Source: Actinomycetes bacterium | GTDB taxonomy: Bacteria; Actinomycetota; Humimicrobiia; Humimicrobiales; Humimicrobiaceae | Assembly: GCA_022396035.1 (NCBI GenBank) | Contig: JAIOXO010000001.1 | Coordinates: forward strand, 1-64,000 | Direction: 5' to 3' | Length of the DNA stretch: 64,000 bases | In this document: piece after piece, positions 50,947 to 60,612 of the stretch | How positions within the stretch are numbered: position 1 is the stretch's first letter | How the letters are laid out: each line of letters begins with the position of its first letter | The notes under the pieces: generated by a model | The model's database searches: none | What the model was told of the DNA's origin: nothing | The model's input: the letters and a program-made list of their open reading frames with translations, nothing else | Program-made: the position numbers and the translations under genes

Positions 50947-51614
50947 ATTACTTCCATGGGCAGCAGAAGTTTGCCTTCATCTGCTATAAACATCTCCTGT
51001 TTGACCACGGAATAAATATTTACATTATATTTTTCAGCAATACCTGTAAAATAATCATAGAAATAATTATATTTAAATATTGCATTATTTTTCTTTTTAA
51101 AGATTTTAACATAACCATACAAATTTAGTAGGTACAAATTATCATGAACCGGCTCTATGGCCAACTCATACAGGGTTTTGCCTATATCATCCACATCCTG
51201 AATATCATTGTTTAAGATTTCCTCCAGGCTGCAGCCACTCTCAGGCAGCTTTAGCTGGAAACGATACAGGACTATGCCAATATCTGCCATAAGGCTGCCA
51301 ATCTTCCGGGTTATAGCCTTTGACTGCTGTACTTCAAGCTGCGGCTTTAACTGAGAATTCAGCTTGATTTTAAAATCCTCTGGGTCCATGCGCTCACTTA
51401 AGGCTGCATCACCATATTCGGCAACGCTCTCCACTCCCAGGGGGGTAGGATGGCTGAAACTCAGCCTGGGTTTGGGGTTAAAGCCCTGGCTGTACTCCAG
51501 ATTTATTTGAGCCCTCTCCATGGCCCTGATTATAAAGCGGGTAATATCCAGGTGAGACAGATACTTAAATTCACCTGTTTTGGTAAACTTGAACCTGATC
51601 TGATTATTTTTCAT
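50943..51614 (-). CDS. TIGR03936 (DUF2344) radical SAM-associated protein
   Basis: The 223-aa protein begins IRFKFTKTGEFKYLSHLDITRFIIRAMERA and includes YSQGFNPKPRLSFSHPTPLGVES, both diagnostic of the family. It always follows or is fused to the TIGR03960 radical SAM protein. Function unknown; an RNA or ribosome-linked modification is often suspected from the rng neighbourhood. Overlaps of 11 bp and 4 bp with its neighbours imply coupled translation. Confidence 0.93.
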   Translation of the reverse strand: MKNNQIRFKFTKTGEFKYLSHLDITRFIIRAMERAQINLEYSQGFNPKPRLSFSHPTPLGVESVAEYGDAALSERMDPEDFKIKLNSQLKPQLEVQQSKAITRKIGSLMADIGIVLYRFQLKLPESGCSLEEILNNDIQDVDDIGKTLYELAIEPVHDNLYLLNLYGYVKIFKKKNNAIFKYNYFYDYFTGIAEKYNVNIYSVVKQEMFIADEGKLLLPMEVI

Positions 51615-53385
51615 AGCCCCCGGCTTTCCTGTATTGGCTTAATAAAAATTTTTTAGAAATCCCTATGTCCACCACATCCCAGGGAAGAATTTCCTGCAAC
51701 CCGTAATGCCTGGAGGAGTAGAAATCCATACCCAGGTGACTGTTTTCAAACGCCTGCTGCCATAAACTGAAATCAAACACATCAGTCCAATTGTCAAATC
51801 TTGCACCCAGCCTCCATGCTTCTTCCACTGCATCAGCTACCCGGATATCACCCCTGGACATAACTGCTTCCAGCTTGCTTTTATTAAAATCATTCCAGTG
51901 AAGTTTTACTATTTTCCTGGGAAGCCTGCTGGCAATCATGGATATTTTTTCAGCCAATGCCTCCGGATGGTCCAGGGGTACCCACTGGAAGGGAGTAAAG
52001 GGTTTAGGTACCAGGGCATTTATGGAAACCGATACATTAAGCCTTCTATACTTCCTGGATCCCAGGGTTTTTCTACCGGTAGCAATTATGGTATTTATAA
52101 GCTGGCTGATAGCCGCTACATCATCCAGGCTTTCGAAAGGAAACCCTATCATAAAGTACAGCTTTATCTTCTCCCAGCCTTTAGAAAAGGCCAGCTCCGC
52201 ACAGTCCAGCAGCTCCTGTTCGGACATCTTCTTCCCAATAATGTTCCTCATTCTCTGGCTGCCGGCTTCCGGGGCAAAAGTCAGACCGGTTTTCCTGCCG
52301 CTGCCTATCAGTTCCGCCAGCCCCAGGCCAAAACTGTCCATCCTGAGTGAGGGCAGAGAGATTGAAATCCTTCTGTCCCGGGCATAGCTGTTTAAGGGCC
52401 CCAGCAGCTTCTCCATATCCCGGTAGTCAGAACTGGATAAGGACAGCATGGAAACTTCATCATAACCTGTACCTTTTAAGCCCTCAATGGTATCCCTGGC
52501 CAGCATATCAGCATCCCTGGATCTTACCGGACGGTAAATATTACCGGCCTGGCAAAACCTGCAGCACCGGCTGCAGCCCCTCATAATTTCAACAGCAAAA
52601 CGGTCATGCACCACCCTTATATTAGGTATGACCGGATTTTTTACTATAGGCCACCGGTCCAGGTCTTTAACTGTCCTCTTTTTTACCTTAATTTCGGGTT
52701 CAATACTTTTTATCTGGCCCCAGGGAAAATAATGTATGCTGTAAATTGAAGGCACATAAACTCCTTCAACCCGGGATAAATCTTTAAGCAGCAATTGTTT
52801 GCTCTGGCTGCCGGCCTTGTATTTCCTAATTCTTTCCAGTATCTCGGTTACAGCTTCTTCGGCCTCCCCTATAAACATAAAATCCAAAAATGGCGAAACC
52901 GGCTGGGGGTTAACTGTTGACGGACCACCGGCCGCAATCAGGGGCAGCCGCCTGTCCCTCTGGCCCGCCCTCAGTTCCAGCCCCGAAAGCTTGATCATAT
53001 TGAGCATATTGGTATACAGCAACTCATGGGCCAGGCTAAACCCTATAAAATCAAATTTATCCAGAAAAATCCGGTTTTCCAGAGAAAACAGCCTGAAACC
53101 GTTTCCGGTTAAACTCTGTTCAAAATCCGCCCAGGGAGCAAAAACTCTTTCTGCATTAAAATAAGGGTAGCGGTTTATGATTTCATAAAGGATCTGTATG
53201 CCCAGATTAGGCATACCTACCTCGTATAGGTCCGGAAAGGCCAGAGCAGCCAGGACCATATCTTCCCTTTCCTTTATCTGCTGCAGGGTTTTGCTCTTTA
53301 TTCCAACTTCATTGCCTATATACCTGCCCGGTTTCTGTATGCCTTCCAGGAGCAGCTGGAGCTGCTCAGGGGTTAAATGTTCCAT
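51604..53385 (-). CDS. TIGR03960 family B12-binding radical SAM protein
   Basis: The 593-aa protein has a B12-binding-like domain (about 45-190) and a radical SAM core with the cluster motif C271, C275, C278 (GCSRCCRFCQAG). The FAPEAGSQRMRNIIGK stretch is typical. Reaction unknown. It works as a pair with the DUF2344 protein downstream. It overlaps the rodA stop region by a few bases. Confidence 0.93.
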   Translation of the reverse strand: MEHLTPEQLQLLLEGIQKPGRYIGNEVGIKSKTLQQIKEREDMVLAALAFPDLYEVGMPNLGIQILYEIINRYPYFNAERVFAPWADFEQSLTGNGFRLFSLENRIFLDKFDFIGFSLAHELLYTNMLNMIKLSGLELRAGQRDRRLPLIAAGGPSTVNPQPVSPFLDFMFIGEAEEAVTEILERIRKYKAGSQSKQLLLKDLSRVEGVYVPSIYSIHYFPWGQIKSIEPEIKVKKRTVKDLDRWPIVKNPVIPNIRVVHDRFAVEIMRGCSRCCRFCQAGNIYRPVRSRDADMLARDTIEGLKGTGYDEVSMLSLSSSDYRDMEKLLGPLNSYARDRRISISLPSLRMDSFGLGLAELIGSGRKTGLTFAPEAGSQRMRNIIGKKMSEQELLDCAELAFSKGWEKIKLYFMIGFPFESLDDVAAISQLINTIIATGRKTLGSRKYRRLNVSVSINALVPKPFTPFQWVPLDHPEALAEKISMIASRLPRKIVKLHWNDFNKSKLEAVMSRGDIRVADAVEEAWRLGARFDNWTDVFDFSLWQQAFENSHLGMDFYSSRHYGLQEILPWDVVDIGISKKFLLSQYRKAGGYEK

Positions 53386-53387
53386 AA

Positions 53388-54578
53388 TTAATCAAATTCC
53401 TCATATGCTATTTGGTGATACTTTCTTAATTCCCTGCGCATATACACATTTTCTACCATAGCTATTCCTATAAACAGGCTGACCAGGTTGCTTCCGCCGT
53501 AGCTTAAGAAAGGCAGGGGAATACCTATAATGGGCATTATGCCCATAGTCATTCCGATGTTGATTATTATCTGGGACAGCAGTATAAAGGCAACCCCCGA
53601 GGCAATCAGCCGCCCAAAATGGTCAGTAGCATGATTGGCAACAATCAGGCACCGCCAAACCACTACCGCCAGGGCTATTATTACCAGAAATCCTCCCACA
53701 AATCCCATCTCTTCTCCAATAACCGAGAATATAAAATCAGTCTGGTGTTCGGGAACATAGCTCAGGTTAGTCTGCTTGCCCAGAAAAAGTCCCTTGCCCC
53801 ATATCTCCCCGGACCCTATAGCCAGTTTTGACTGGTAAAGATTGTAGCCTACTCCGCCAGTCTGTATGTCCGGCTTTATAAATACCAGGATCCTGTCCAG
53901 CTGATACTCCTTTATAATCCCCGTGCTTACCCCTATAGCAACTCCTCCGGCACTTGCCCCCAGCAATCCTATAAGGTATAAGAGATTGGCTCCCGATATA
54001 AACAGCATTCCCACATAAGTTAAGAAAAAAATCAGGGCAGTTCCCAGATCATTTTGAAGTATTACCATGCCTATACAGGATAGCGCCACTACCATAGACA
54101 GCATGACTTTCTTAAAGCCCACCCTGTTTTCTTTTTCGCTTTTGCGCCTGGAAAAAACCGCAGCTACAGCCAGCACCATAAGCACCTTGGATATCTCTGA
54201 AGTCTGGAAAGAGGAAAAACCCAGATCTATCCAGCTCTTGGAACCGTTGACTTCATATCCGAAGGCCAGCACTACCCCCAGTAAAGCAAGATTAAGTATG
54301 AATATGGCTGCCCACCAATTCCTGTATTTTCTGTAATCTATCAGCTGCATCACCCAGAATATAATAAAACCGGCAGCTACGAAGTAGGCCTGCTTTTTTA
54401 AGAAGTATGCCGGATCAGTTATCCCTCCCGGAAGGCTGTACCGGGTAGCAGAATAAATTATTAACAGCCCGAAACAGGAAAGGGCAAGCACGGTCAAAAA
54501 GAGGATAATATCAAACTTCAATATCTTCCTGTTTTCCATTTTATTTAATTGTTTTTCTTCAAACTCAAGCATCGCCAT
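53388..54578 (-). CDS. rodA: Rod shape-determining glycosyltransferase RodA
   Basis: SEDS-family peptidoglycan polymerase (396 aa) with about ten membrane helices. Family motifs include NDLGTALIF with the catalytic-loop Asp, GSGEIWGKGLFLGKQTNLSYVPEHQTDFIFSVIGEE and PIIGIPLPFLSYGGSNL. It pairs with the PBP2 gene upstream (14-bp overlap). The first ATG is given; a later ATG at 54539 is possible. It elongates the cell wall with MreB. Confidence 0.95.
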   Translation of the reverse strand: MAMLEFEEKQLNKMENRKILKFDIILFLTVLALSCFGLLIIYSATRYSLPGGITDPAYFLKKQAYFVAAGFIIFWVMQLIDYRKYRNWWAAIFILNLALLGVVLAFGYEVNGSKSWIDLGFSSFQTSEISKVLMVLAVAAVFSRRKSEKENRVGFKKVMLSMVVALSCIGMVILQNDLGTALIFFLTYVGMLFISGANLLYLIGLLGASAGGVAIGVSTGIIKEYQLDRILVFIKPDIQTGGVGYNLYQSKLAIGSGEIWGKGLFLGKQTNLSYVPEHQTDFIFSVIGEEMGFVGGFLVIIALAVVVWRCLIVANHATDHFGRLIASGVAFILLSQIIINIGMTMGIMPIIGIPLPFLSYGGSNLVSLFIGIAMVENVYMRRELRKYHQIAYEEFD

Positions 54579-56433
54579 TATCCAGGTTAAATAAATAACT
54601 ATAAATATCTTTGACCAGAGGTGCCGCAGCGCTGGATCCTCCGCCTGCTTCCTCCAGCATGGCTACCACCACATATTTGGGGTTATCCAGGGGGGCATAG
54701 CTGGCAAACCATGCAAAATCCTGCCTGCCGGCAAATTCAGCAGTTCCGGTTTTTCCGGCAATAGGGATCCGGTCCAAAGGAAAGCCTAAAAACCGGTAAG
54801 CTGCCGTACCCTCACTTACTACCAGATCCAAACCTGTTTCTATCATATCCACATAATTTTCATTTAATTCTATGGTACGGTCAAGGTTGGTATCCACATT
54901 AAGGAAAGCATCTCCGGTATAATCCTTGATGTCCTTCAACAGGTGTACCTCCTGATAACTTCCCCGGTTGGCCAGTATCATATAAGACTGGGCCAACTGC
55001 AGCGGAGATACCAGCAAATCCCCCTGGCCGATAGACATGTTAACCGTATCCCCGGGGTACCATACCGTTTTTTCCACCTGACCCTTAAAATATTCTTTCT
55101 TCCACTCCCGGTCCGGAACTACTCCCGCATCTTCATAGGGCAGGTCTACGCCGGTCTTGGAACCAAACCCAAAAAGCCTGGAATATTTTTGAAGCAGCTC
55201 TTCTTCATTATTGTGTTTGGAAAATAATCGCAGGCCGATTTCATAAAAAAAACTGTCACATGAATTTTTAATCCCTCCGTAAATATTTAGGCTTCCATGC
55301 CCGCTCCTATTCCAGCAAAGTTTGGGAAAGCTCCTTCCCAGACCATACCAGGTTCCGGTACAGGTAACCCTGCTGTTTTCATCTATTACCTCCTCTGCCA
55401 GTCCGGCATAGGAGGTAACTATCTTAAATACTGAACCCGGAGGATAACCCATAACCGAGCGGTTATTTAAGGGGTAGACATTTTCAGGGTCATTAAGATA
55501 AGCCCAATCGCGGCTGGATATTCCCCCTATAAATACTTCCGGATCATAAGTGGGGTAACTGGCCATAGACAGCACTTCCCCGGTGTCCGCCTCCAGAATC
55601 ACTACCGACCCGCCGGTTACCTTGAAAGTTTCTTCAGAACCTTTCTCTACTTCCTTAAGCCTTATGTCCTCAATAGCCTGGTGCAGGTATTCCTCTACCT
55701 TGCGCTGTAATTCTATATCCAGGGTAAGGTAAATATCATTTCCGGGTATATAATCAATTTTTTCCACAGTGCTGACCGGCCTGCCCAGAGGATCAACCTC
55801 ATAGGTAACCTTGCCCTTTACCCCTTTAAGAACCGGTTCATAGTACTGCTCAATGCCGCTGATGCCTATCTGGTCTCCGCCTTCATATTTATCCTTATAC
55901 TGCTCGGAGGATAATTTTTCTTCATCAATTTCACCGGTATAGCCCAGTATATGGGATGCCAGAAAATCAAAATTATATTCCCTTTTAAATACATCAATAA
56001 TTTCTACCCCGGGGAGATTCTCCAGATTTTCCTTAAATACAATCAGGGTTTCATTATCAATATCCTGGGCCAGGATGATTCTTTCCAGATAGGATATATT
56101 GGTTTCCTGCAGCTTCTTAACCAGCTGGTCGTAGCCGATTTCCAGGTTGGAACTCAGAAACTTCAGGGTATCCTCGCTGGCCAGGACTGACCTGGGCTCT
56201 ACCGCTACTGCCTGCACCGGTACACTTTTAACCAGCAGTTCACCGTTACGGTCATATATATTACCCCTGGGGGCAGCAACAGTCTGGGACCTTATAATGT
56301 TTTCCTGGGCCTCCTGGGCCAGAACCTCTCCGCTCATAACCTGCAGGTAATAAAGCCTCAACACCAGCACCACCATTGCTGCTGCCAAAAAATATATTAC
56401 TGCTTTAAGCCTCTTCCCTGCTCTTGAATCCAA
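54565..56433 (-). CDS. mrdA: Penicillin-binding protein 2
   Basis: Class B PBP and transpeptidase partner of RodA (622 aa). A signal-anchor helix (about 9-30), a dimerisation domain, and the penicilloyl-serine domain with S334-x-x-K337 (PPGSVFK), S391-C-D393 and K560-T-G562. The N-terminal region contains RGNIYDRNGELL. Translation begins at TTG (56433) after a good AGAGGTGGA site, inside the end of mreD (29-bp overlap). Confidence 0.95.
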   Translation of the reverse strand: MDSRAGKRLKAVIYFLAAAMVVLVLRLYYLQVMSGEVLAQEAQENIIRSQTVAAPRGNIYDRNGELLVKSVPVQAVAVEPRSVLASEDTLKFLSSNLEIGYDQLVKKLQETNISYLERIILAQDIDNETLIVFKENLENLPGVEIIDVFKREYNFDFLASHILGYTGEIDEEKLSSEQYKDKYEGGDQIGISGIEQYYEPVLKGVKGKVTYEVDPLGRPVSTVEKIDYIPGNDIYLTLDIELQRKVEEYLHQAIEDIRLKEVEKGSEETFKVTGGSVVILEADTGEVLSMASYPTYDPEVFIGGISSRDWAYLNDPENVYPLNNRSVMGYPPGSVFKIVTSYAGLAEEVIDENSRVTCTGTWYGLGRSFPKLCWNRSGHGSLNIYGGIKNSCDSFFYEIGLRLFSKHNNEEELLQKYSRLFGFGSKTGVDLPYEDAGVVPDREWKKEYFKGQVEKTVWYPGDTVNMSIGQGDLLVSPLQLAQSYMILANRGSYQEVHLLKDIKDYTGDAFLNVDTNLDRTIELNENYVDMIETGLDLVVSEGTAAYRFLGFPLDRIPIAGKTGTAEFAGRQDFAWFASYAPLDNPKYVVVAMLEEAGGGSSAAAPLVKDIYSYLFNLDNGDA

Positions 56434-56923
56434 AAATCCACCTCTTTTGTTGCCCCAGATTAAACAGGGGGAAAATTAACAATAGCAAAAGTATGCTATA
56501 AATTGGTTTTATTATCATTTCCTTACCCAGCTGCACAATATCCAGTCCGTAATTAAACAAATAGTGCAGCATGGCTTCCATAACCAGATTCACCTCGGTT
56601 ATACAGAACACAATAAGCAACAGCACCGGGAGCCTCCTCTTTATGCCCATCTCCACCAGCCGGGCGGCTATAAAAGCATTAAGCGCATAAATTAAAGCAT
56701 TAATGCCCACAATATTGCCAGCCATAAAATCCAGCAGGAGCCCAAATACAAAGCCATAAATTATCCCGTAATAGTAACCATCCACAACAGCCACACTAAT
56801 TATGCAGATCATCAAAAGATCCAGATTTATGGAATAAAATTTCAGCTGCTCGGCAAAAGTAACCTGCACCAGAAGGGCCAGGATTACCATTATAAAATGA
56901 ATGATTTTGGTAAAAATCTTCAT
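56405..56923 (-). CDS. mreD: Rod shape-determining protein MreD
   Basis: Integral membrane protein of 172 aa with about five hydrophobic helices. Position between mreC and mrdA and the pattern DGYYYGIIYGFVFGLLLDFMAG identify it. It links MreC and the RodA-PBP2 complex. AGGAAAT precedes the ATG. Confidence 0.9.
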   Translation of the reverse strand: MKIFTKIIHFIMVILALLVQVTFAEQLKFYSINLDLLMICIISVAVVDGYYYGIIYGFVFGLLLDFMAGNIVGINALIYALNAFIAARLVEMGIKRRLPVLLLIVFCITEVNLVMEAMLHYLFNYGLDIVQLGKEMIIKPIYSILLLLLIFPLFNLGQQKRWIFGFKSREEA

Positions 56924-56925
56924 AT

Positions 56926-57744
56926 CTATTTCCTGCCTTTTATTACCATTACATAATCCAGGCTCTTTAAATCAGCAAAAGGTTCTATTTCAATCTGCTT
57001 ATAGGCATCGCCGATATTATCTGAAATCTGGCTCACCCTGCCTATCAATAACTCTTGGGGAAAATCCTGACTGAATTCGGAACTTATAACGATATCCCCA
57101 TTATATACATATTCATCCCTGGGGATATAATTTAACTGCACCCTTTTATCCGGGCTGCCTTCAGCCACCCCCAGACTCCTGGAAGTAAGGATCCTGGCTC
57201 CAATACTGCTGCCGGGGTCATTGATAAGCCTGACCCTGCAGCTTCTGTCTCCGGCAAGAATCACCTTGCCCGCCAGGCCGCTTTCAGTGATAACTGCCAT
57301 GCCCTCTTCCACTCCCTGAAGCTTTCCGGCATTAAGAGTAACCTCAGACTGCCACTTGCTCTGATAAAAACCAACAACTCTGGCTGCCTGCAGGTCCAGC
57401 TGTTCCCTCAGCTCCATTTCCAGCATCGACCTGAGAGCATTATTTTCTATCCGTAAATTTATTTCCCCGGTGTAGCCCTGCCTCAGCTCCTGATTCTCCT
57501 GCTGCAGGTCCAGATACTTGTCCCTGAGGTTAATATAATCCCTTATGCTGTTAAAAAACCCGGCTACCGGTGAAAAAAAAGTAAACAGCTTTTCCTGTAT
57601 GGGGATGAAAAAATCAGTGACCGCCACCTTTCCCGACTTAATAAAACCTGAATCCCTAAATGATGCGGTAGCCACTATTATGCAGAGTATAATAATTATG
57701 CCAAGGACAATAATGTTTCTAAATCTTTTATTAAAAAAACCCAT
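56926..57744 (-). CDS. mreC: Rod shape-determining protein MreC
   Basis: Membrane-anchored extracytoplasmic scaffold (272 aa from the ATG at 57744; a TTG five codons upstream is an alternative). One N-terminal helix (about 10-28), a coiled coil (about 60-90), then the beta-barrel MreC domain (VVGFYQSKWQSEVTLNAGKLQGVEEGMAVI). It activates PBP2-RodA in rod elongation. Confidence 0.95.
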   Translation of the reverse strand: MGFFNKRFRNIIVLGIIIILCIIVATASFRDSGFIKSGKVAVTDFFIPIQEKLFTFFSPVAGFFNSIRDYINLRDKYLDLQQENQELRQGYTGEINLRIENNALRSMLEMELREQLDLQAARVVGFYQSKWQSEVTLNAGKLQGVEEGMAVITESGLAGKVILAGDRSCRVRLINDPGSSIGARILTSRSLGVAEGSPDKRVQLNYIPRDEYVYNGDIVISSEFSQDFPQELLIGRVSQISDNIGDAYKQIEIEPFADLKSLDYVMVIKGRK

Positions 57745-57761
57745 TAAACATGGCACCAAGA

Positions 57762-58793
57762 TTATGGTTTTGAATACTTAAGGTACTGTTTGAGCCTGGA
57801 AAAATCTTCAACGCATTTACCAGCACCTATAGCTACCGATGCCAGGGGATTCTCAGCCTGGTATACGGGGCAATGGGTCTCCCTGCTTATCCTCTCGGTA
57901 AGGCCTTTAAGCATTGAACCACCTCCGGTAAGCACAATACCCCTTTTCATAATATCAGAGGATAGCTCGGGAGGAGTACTGTCTAAAACCTCGATAACCG
58001 CATTTACTATATCATTTACCGCTTTCTCCAGAGCCTTCCTTATCTGCTGGCTGGTAACTATGATAGTCTTGGGCAGCCCGGTTACCAGATCCCTGCCGTT
58101 TACCTCCATCTTCTCTTCGTTTTCCAGAGGAAAGGCGGAGCCTATTTCCATCTTGAGCTTCTCTGCCGTTCTTTCCCCTAACAGGAGATTGTGCTCTTTC
58201 TTAAGGTAATAGGTTATATCTTCATCCATTTCATTTCCACCAATCCTAAGAGACTGGCTCACCACTATGCCCCCCAGGGAAATAACTGCCACCTCCGAAG
58301 TTCCTCCACCAATATCTACTATCATGCTCCCGGTGGGCTCATCTATGGGCAATCCTGCCCCTATGGCTGCCGCCAGGGGCTCTTCTATGATATAAGCAGC
58401 TCTGGCACCAGCCTGTTCGGTAGCTTCCACTACCGCCTTCTTTTCTACCGGAGTAATACCGGAAGGCACGCAAATTACTATCCTGGGCCTGGCTATTCCA
58501 ATATTTTTATGCACTCTCTGTATAAAATACCTTAACATTTTTTCCGTGGTCTCAAAGTCAGCAATTACCCCGTCCCTTAAGGGCCGGATAGCCACTATAT
58601 GGCTGGGGGTCCTTCCCACCATTCTCTTTGCTTCCTTGCCTACTGCCAGTATGCGGGAATTGTTTTTATCTATGGCCACTATGGATGGCTCATCCAGCAC
58701 TACTCCCTTGCCCTTAACATAGACCAGGGTGTTGGCTGTACCCAGGTCAATTCCCATATCTTTTCCTATTACATTAAGAAAGAATTCAAACAT
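57762..58793 (-). CDS. mreB: Rod shape-determining actin-like protein MreB
   Basis: Actin-fold cytoskeletal ATPase (343 aa). Phosphate 1 motif [20 protein letters not shown], phosphate 2 [17 protein letters not shown] and adenosine motif [13 protein letters not shown] are complete. The membrane-binding N terminus [15 protein letters not shown] is present with the ATG at 58793 preceded by AAGGAG. First of mreB-mreC-mreD-mrdA-rodA. Confidence 0.97.
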   Translation of the reverse strand: MFEFFLNVIGKDMGIDLGTANTLVYVKGKGVVLDEPSIVAIDKNNSRILAVGKEAKRMVGRTPSHIVAIRPLRDGVIADFETTEKMLRYFIQRVHKNIGIARPRIVICVPSGITPVEKKAVVEATEQAGARAAYIIEEPLAAAIGAGLPIDEPTGSMIVDIGGGTSEVAVISLGGIVVSQSLRIGGNEMDEDITYYLKKEHNLLLGERTAEKLKMEIGSAFPLENEEKMEVNGRDLVTGLPKTIIVTSQQIRKALEKAVNDIVNAVIEVLDSTPPELSSDIMKRGIVLTGGGSMLKGLTERISRETHCPVYQAENPLASVAIGAGKCVEDFSRLKQYLKYSKP

Positions 58794-58803
58794 TAAAAAC
58801 TCC

Positions 58804-59406
58804 TTATCTTTCACCTAAGATATTATAATTCATATCCTTTAACATATCTATAAACCTGGCCACCGGAAGGCCCATAACATTATAAAAGCAGCCTTCTATT
58901 CTTTTAACCAGCAAGGCTCCCCGGCCTCCTATATTATAAGCTCCTGCCTTATCCAGCACCTGTTCGGATTTTAGATAGCTGTTTATTTCCACCGGCCCCA
59001 GCTTGCGGAATTCCACTGTAGTTATTTCCGAACCAGTCCTCTTCTGACCGCTTTCCATATCTATCATGCATACCCCGGTTAATACCTTATGGGTACGCCC
59101 GCTTAATTTTTCCAGAAACTGGGCCGCCTGCTCCTGGTGGGCAGGTTTACCCAAAAAGCTTCCGGCAAAATATACCAGAGTATCAAATCCACAGACTATA
59201 CCCTTCCTGCCCTTTATCTTCTCTGCCGCAAAACGGGCTTTGCTCTCGCTGTTGTCCTCTACCGCCCGGTAAGGATTGCCGGAATTTTTTTCCTCTACCC
59301 CTTCAGGTTTTATTATATCAAACTTTAAACCCATTATCTTCAGAATGGACTGCCGCCGGGGCGAGGTGGAAGCCAGTATTATTTTTTTATTTTCTTCTTC
59401 CCACAT
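58804..59406 (-). CDS. maf: Maf family nucleotide pyrophosphatase
   Basis: House-cleaning dTTP/UTP pyrophosphatase-type protein. Motif [13 protein letters not shown] near the N terminus, [15 protein letters not shown], and [15 protein letters not shown] are the family pattern. I start at MWEEENKK (59406), giving 200 aa, since upstream codons lie inside the DUF4321 gene. It sits upstream of mreB as in many Gram-positive genomes. Confidence 0.93.
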   Translation of the reverse strand: MWEEENKKIILASTSPRRQSILKIMGLKFDIIKPEGVEEKNSGNPYRAVEDNSESKARFAAEKIKGRKGIVCGFDTLVYFAGSFLGKPAHQEQAAQFLEKLSGRTHKVLTGVCMIDMESGQKRTGSEITTVEFRKLGPVEINSYLKSEQVLDKAGAYNIGGRGALLVKRIEGCFYNVMGLPVARFIDMLKDMNYNILGER

Positions 59407-59638
59407 CTGCCAATAAAAAGGCCAGCAATATTCCAATAATAGCACCCAGAGTTACATTAACATGAATGCTAAAGCTAACATCAAACAGGTAGAGATTCAG
59501 GCTCAGGGAATCGGTACCCACCTTAAGGCCCTTATCCAGTATAGGTATGGTTTCCCTCAAAACGTGTCCCAATATGGCCCCTATTACTCCACCAGCCAGC
59601 ACTATTAAAAATACTATTTTTCCTCTTCTCTTTCCCAT
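59387..59638 (-). CDS. DUF4321 membrane protein
   Basis: Small membrane protein of 83 aa with two hydrophobic helices (about 8-27 and 55-77) and the family pattern VSFSIHVNVTLGAIIGILLA. It is found next to maf and mreB in several Gram-positive lineages; function unknown. It overlaps the maf start by about 20 bp. Confidence 0.85.
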   Translation of the reverse strand: MGKRRGKIVFLIVLAGGVIGAILGHVLRETIPILDKGLKVGTDSLSLNLYLFDVSFSIHVNVTLGAIIGILLAFLLADVGRRK

Positions 59639-59671
59639 AAAATCCTGCCCTGCTATTCCTTAATTTTTCTA

Positions 59672-60121
59672 TTAACCAAAAAACAATTTAATTTCTCTCT
59701 CCGCGCTCTTCACCGAATCCGAGCCATGAATCACATTTATGGTAACATCTTCTCCATAGTCACCCCTTATGGTTCCCTTTTCTGCCTTGGTTGAATCAGT
59801 ACAACCCATCAGTTTCCTGGCCCTGACGATGGCATCCACCCTGCTTACCACCATAACCACACATTTATACGAAGTTACATAATTAATCAGCCTGTCGAAA
59901 TAAGGTCTCCCCTCATGTTCTGCATAATGAGAACAAGCCAGCTTTTTTTCCACTTCCATCATCTTGAGTTTCTCTATCAAAAACCCCGCCTTTTCAAACC
60001 GGGAAATTATCTCTCCTATCAGTTTTTTCCTTACCGCATCAGGTTTGATAATAATCAGGGTTTTTTCCTTTTTCATTTGGTTGGCCCCGCAACCAAATTT
60101 ACAATCGCTGCAATCCGACAT
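59672..60121 (-). CDS. ndk: Nucleoside diphosphate kinase with Cys-rich N-terminal extension
   Basis: NDK balances NTP pools by ping-pong phosphate transfer. The catalytic histidine is H132 in NVIHGSDS, and the ATP-binding region is TLIIIKPDAVRKKLIGEI. The strong ribosome-binding site GGAGGAAT is before the ATG at 60121, so translation should include a 15-residue extension, MSDCSDCKFGCGANQ, with C4, C7 and C11. The usual NDK start (MKKEKTLIII) lacks a ribosome-binding site. From that Met, H132 would be residue 117, the normal place. The extension could bind metal or an iron-sulfur cluster. Confidence 0.92.
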   Translation of the reverse strand: MSDCSDCKFGCGANQMKKEKTLIIIKPDAVRKKLIGEIISRFEKAGFLIEKLKMMEVEKKLACSHYAEHEGRPYFDRLINYVTSYKCVVMVVSRVDAIVRARKLMGCTDSTKAEKGTIRGDYGEDVTINVIHGSDSVKSAEREIKLFFG

Positions 60122-60134
60122 CTATTCCTCCAAA

Positions 60135-60584
60135 TTATTGTGATATTTTACAATACGGACATACCTTCCAATCAAGCTCTAGAGGTTTGCCGCAATTTAT
60201 GCATGAATTTTTAAGCTTCTTCCGGCAGTAGGGACATATAAGGAAATCATCCTTTACCTGTTTGCTGCAGGCCGGGCACCTGCTGACTTCCGAACTTAAC
60301 TGTCTGTCCATTTTCCTTATTTCCAGCTCTCTCTCCAGCACATCGTCAATATACTCGGGCGGCCTGAGGATCAAATAAATGATTAGGCCCAGATAATTGA
60401 GAACCAGCACCACCACTGCCCAGAAAATGGCACTGGTATTTCGAAGCCTGGCATCCCGGTAAGTCCAGTAAACAAAAGCCAGCCATATAATAATTAATAT
60501 AAATATGATCCCCCTTATAAGGTAACCCCATATAGGAAGCTTAAAAAAAGCAATTATATTATTGAGATACTCAAATAAGTCCAT
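60135..60584 (-). CDS. Membrane protein with C-terminal double zinc ribbon
   Basis: Two or three helices at the N terminus (about 20-75, with a phospholipase D N-terminal-like segment FWAVVVLVLNYLGLIIYLILRP) and two zinc ribbons at the C terminus: CPACSKQVKDDFLICPYC and CINCGKPLELDWKVCPYC. Such proteins are common in Gram-positive and archaeal genomes and of unknown role. Location between folC and ndk indicates operon membership (13-bp gap to ndk). Confidence 0.85.
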   Translation of the reverse strand: MDLFEYLNNIIAFFKLPIWGYLIRGIIFILIIIWLAFVYWTYRDARLRNTSAIFWAVVVLVLNYLGLIIYLILRPPEYIDDVLERELEIRKMDRQLSSEVSRCPACSKQVKDDFLICPYCRKKLKNSCINCGKPLELDWKVCPYCKISQ

Positions 60585-60612
60585 AAATCCTCCAAGAACA
60601 AGAGTTTTAAAA

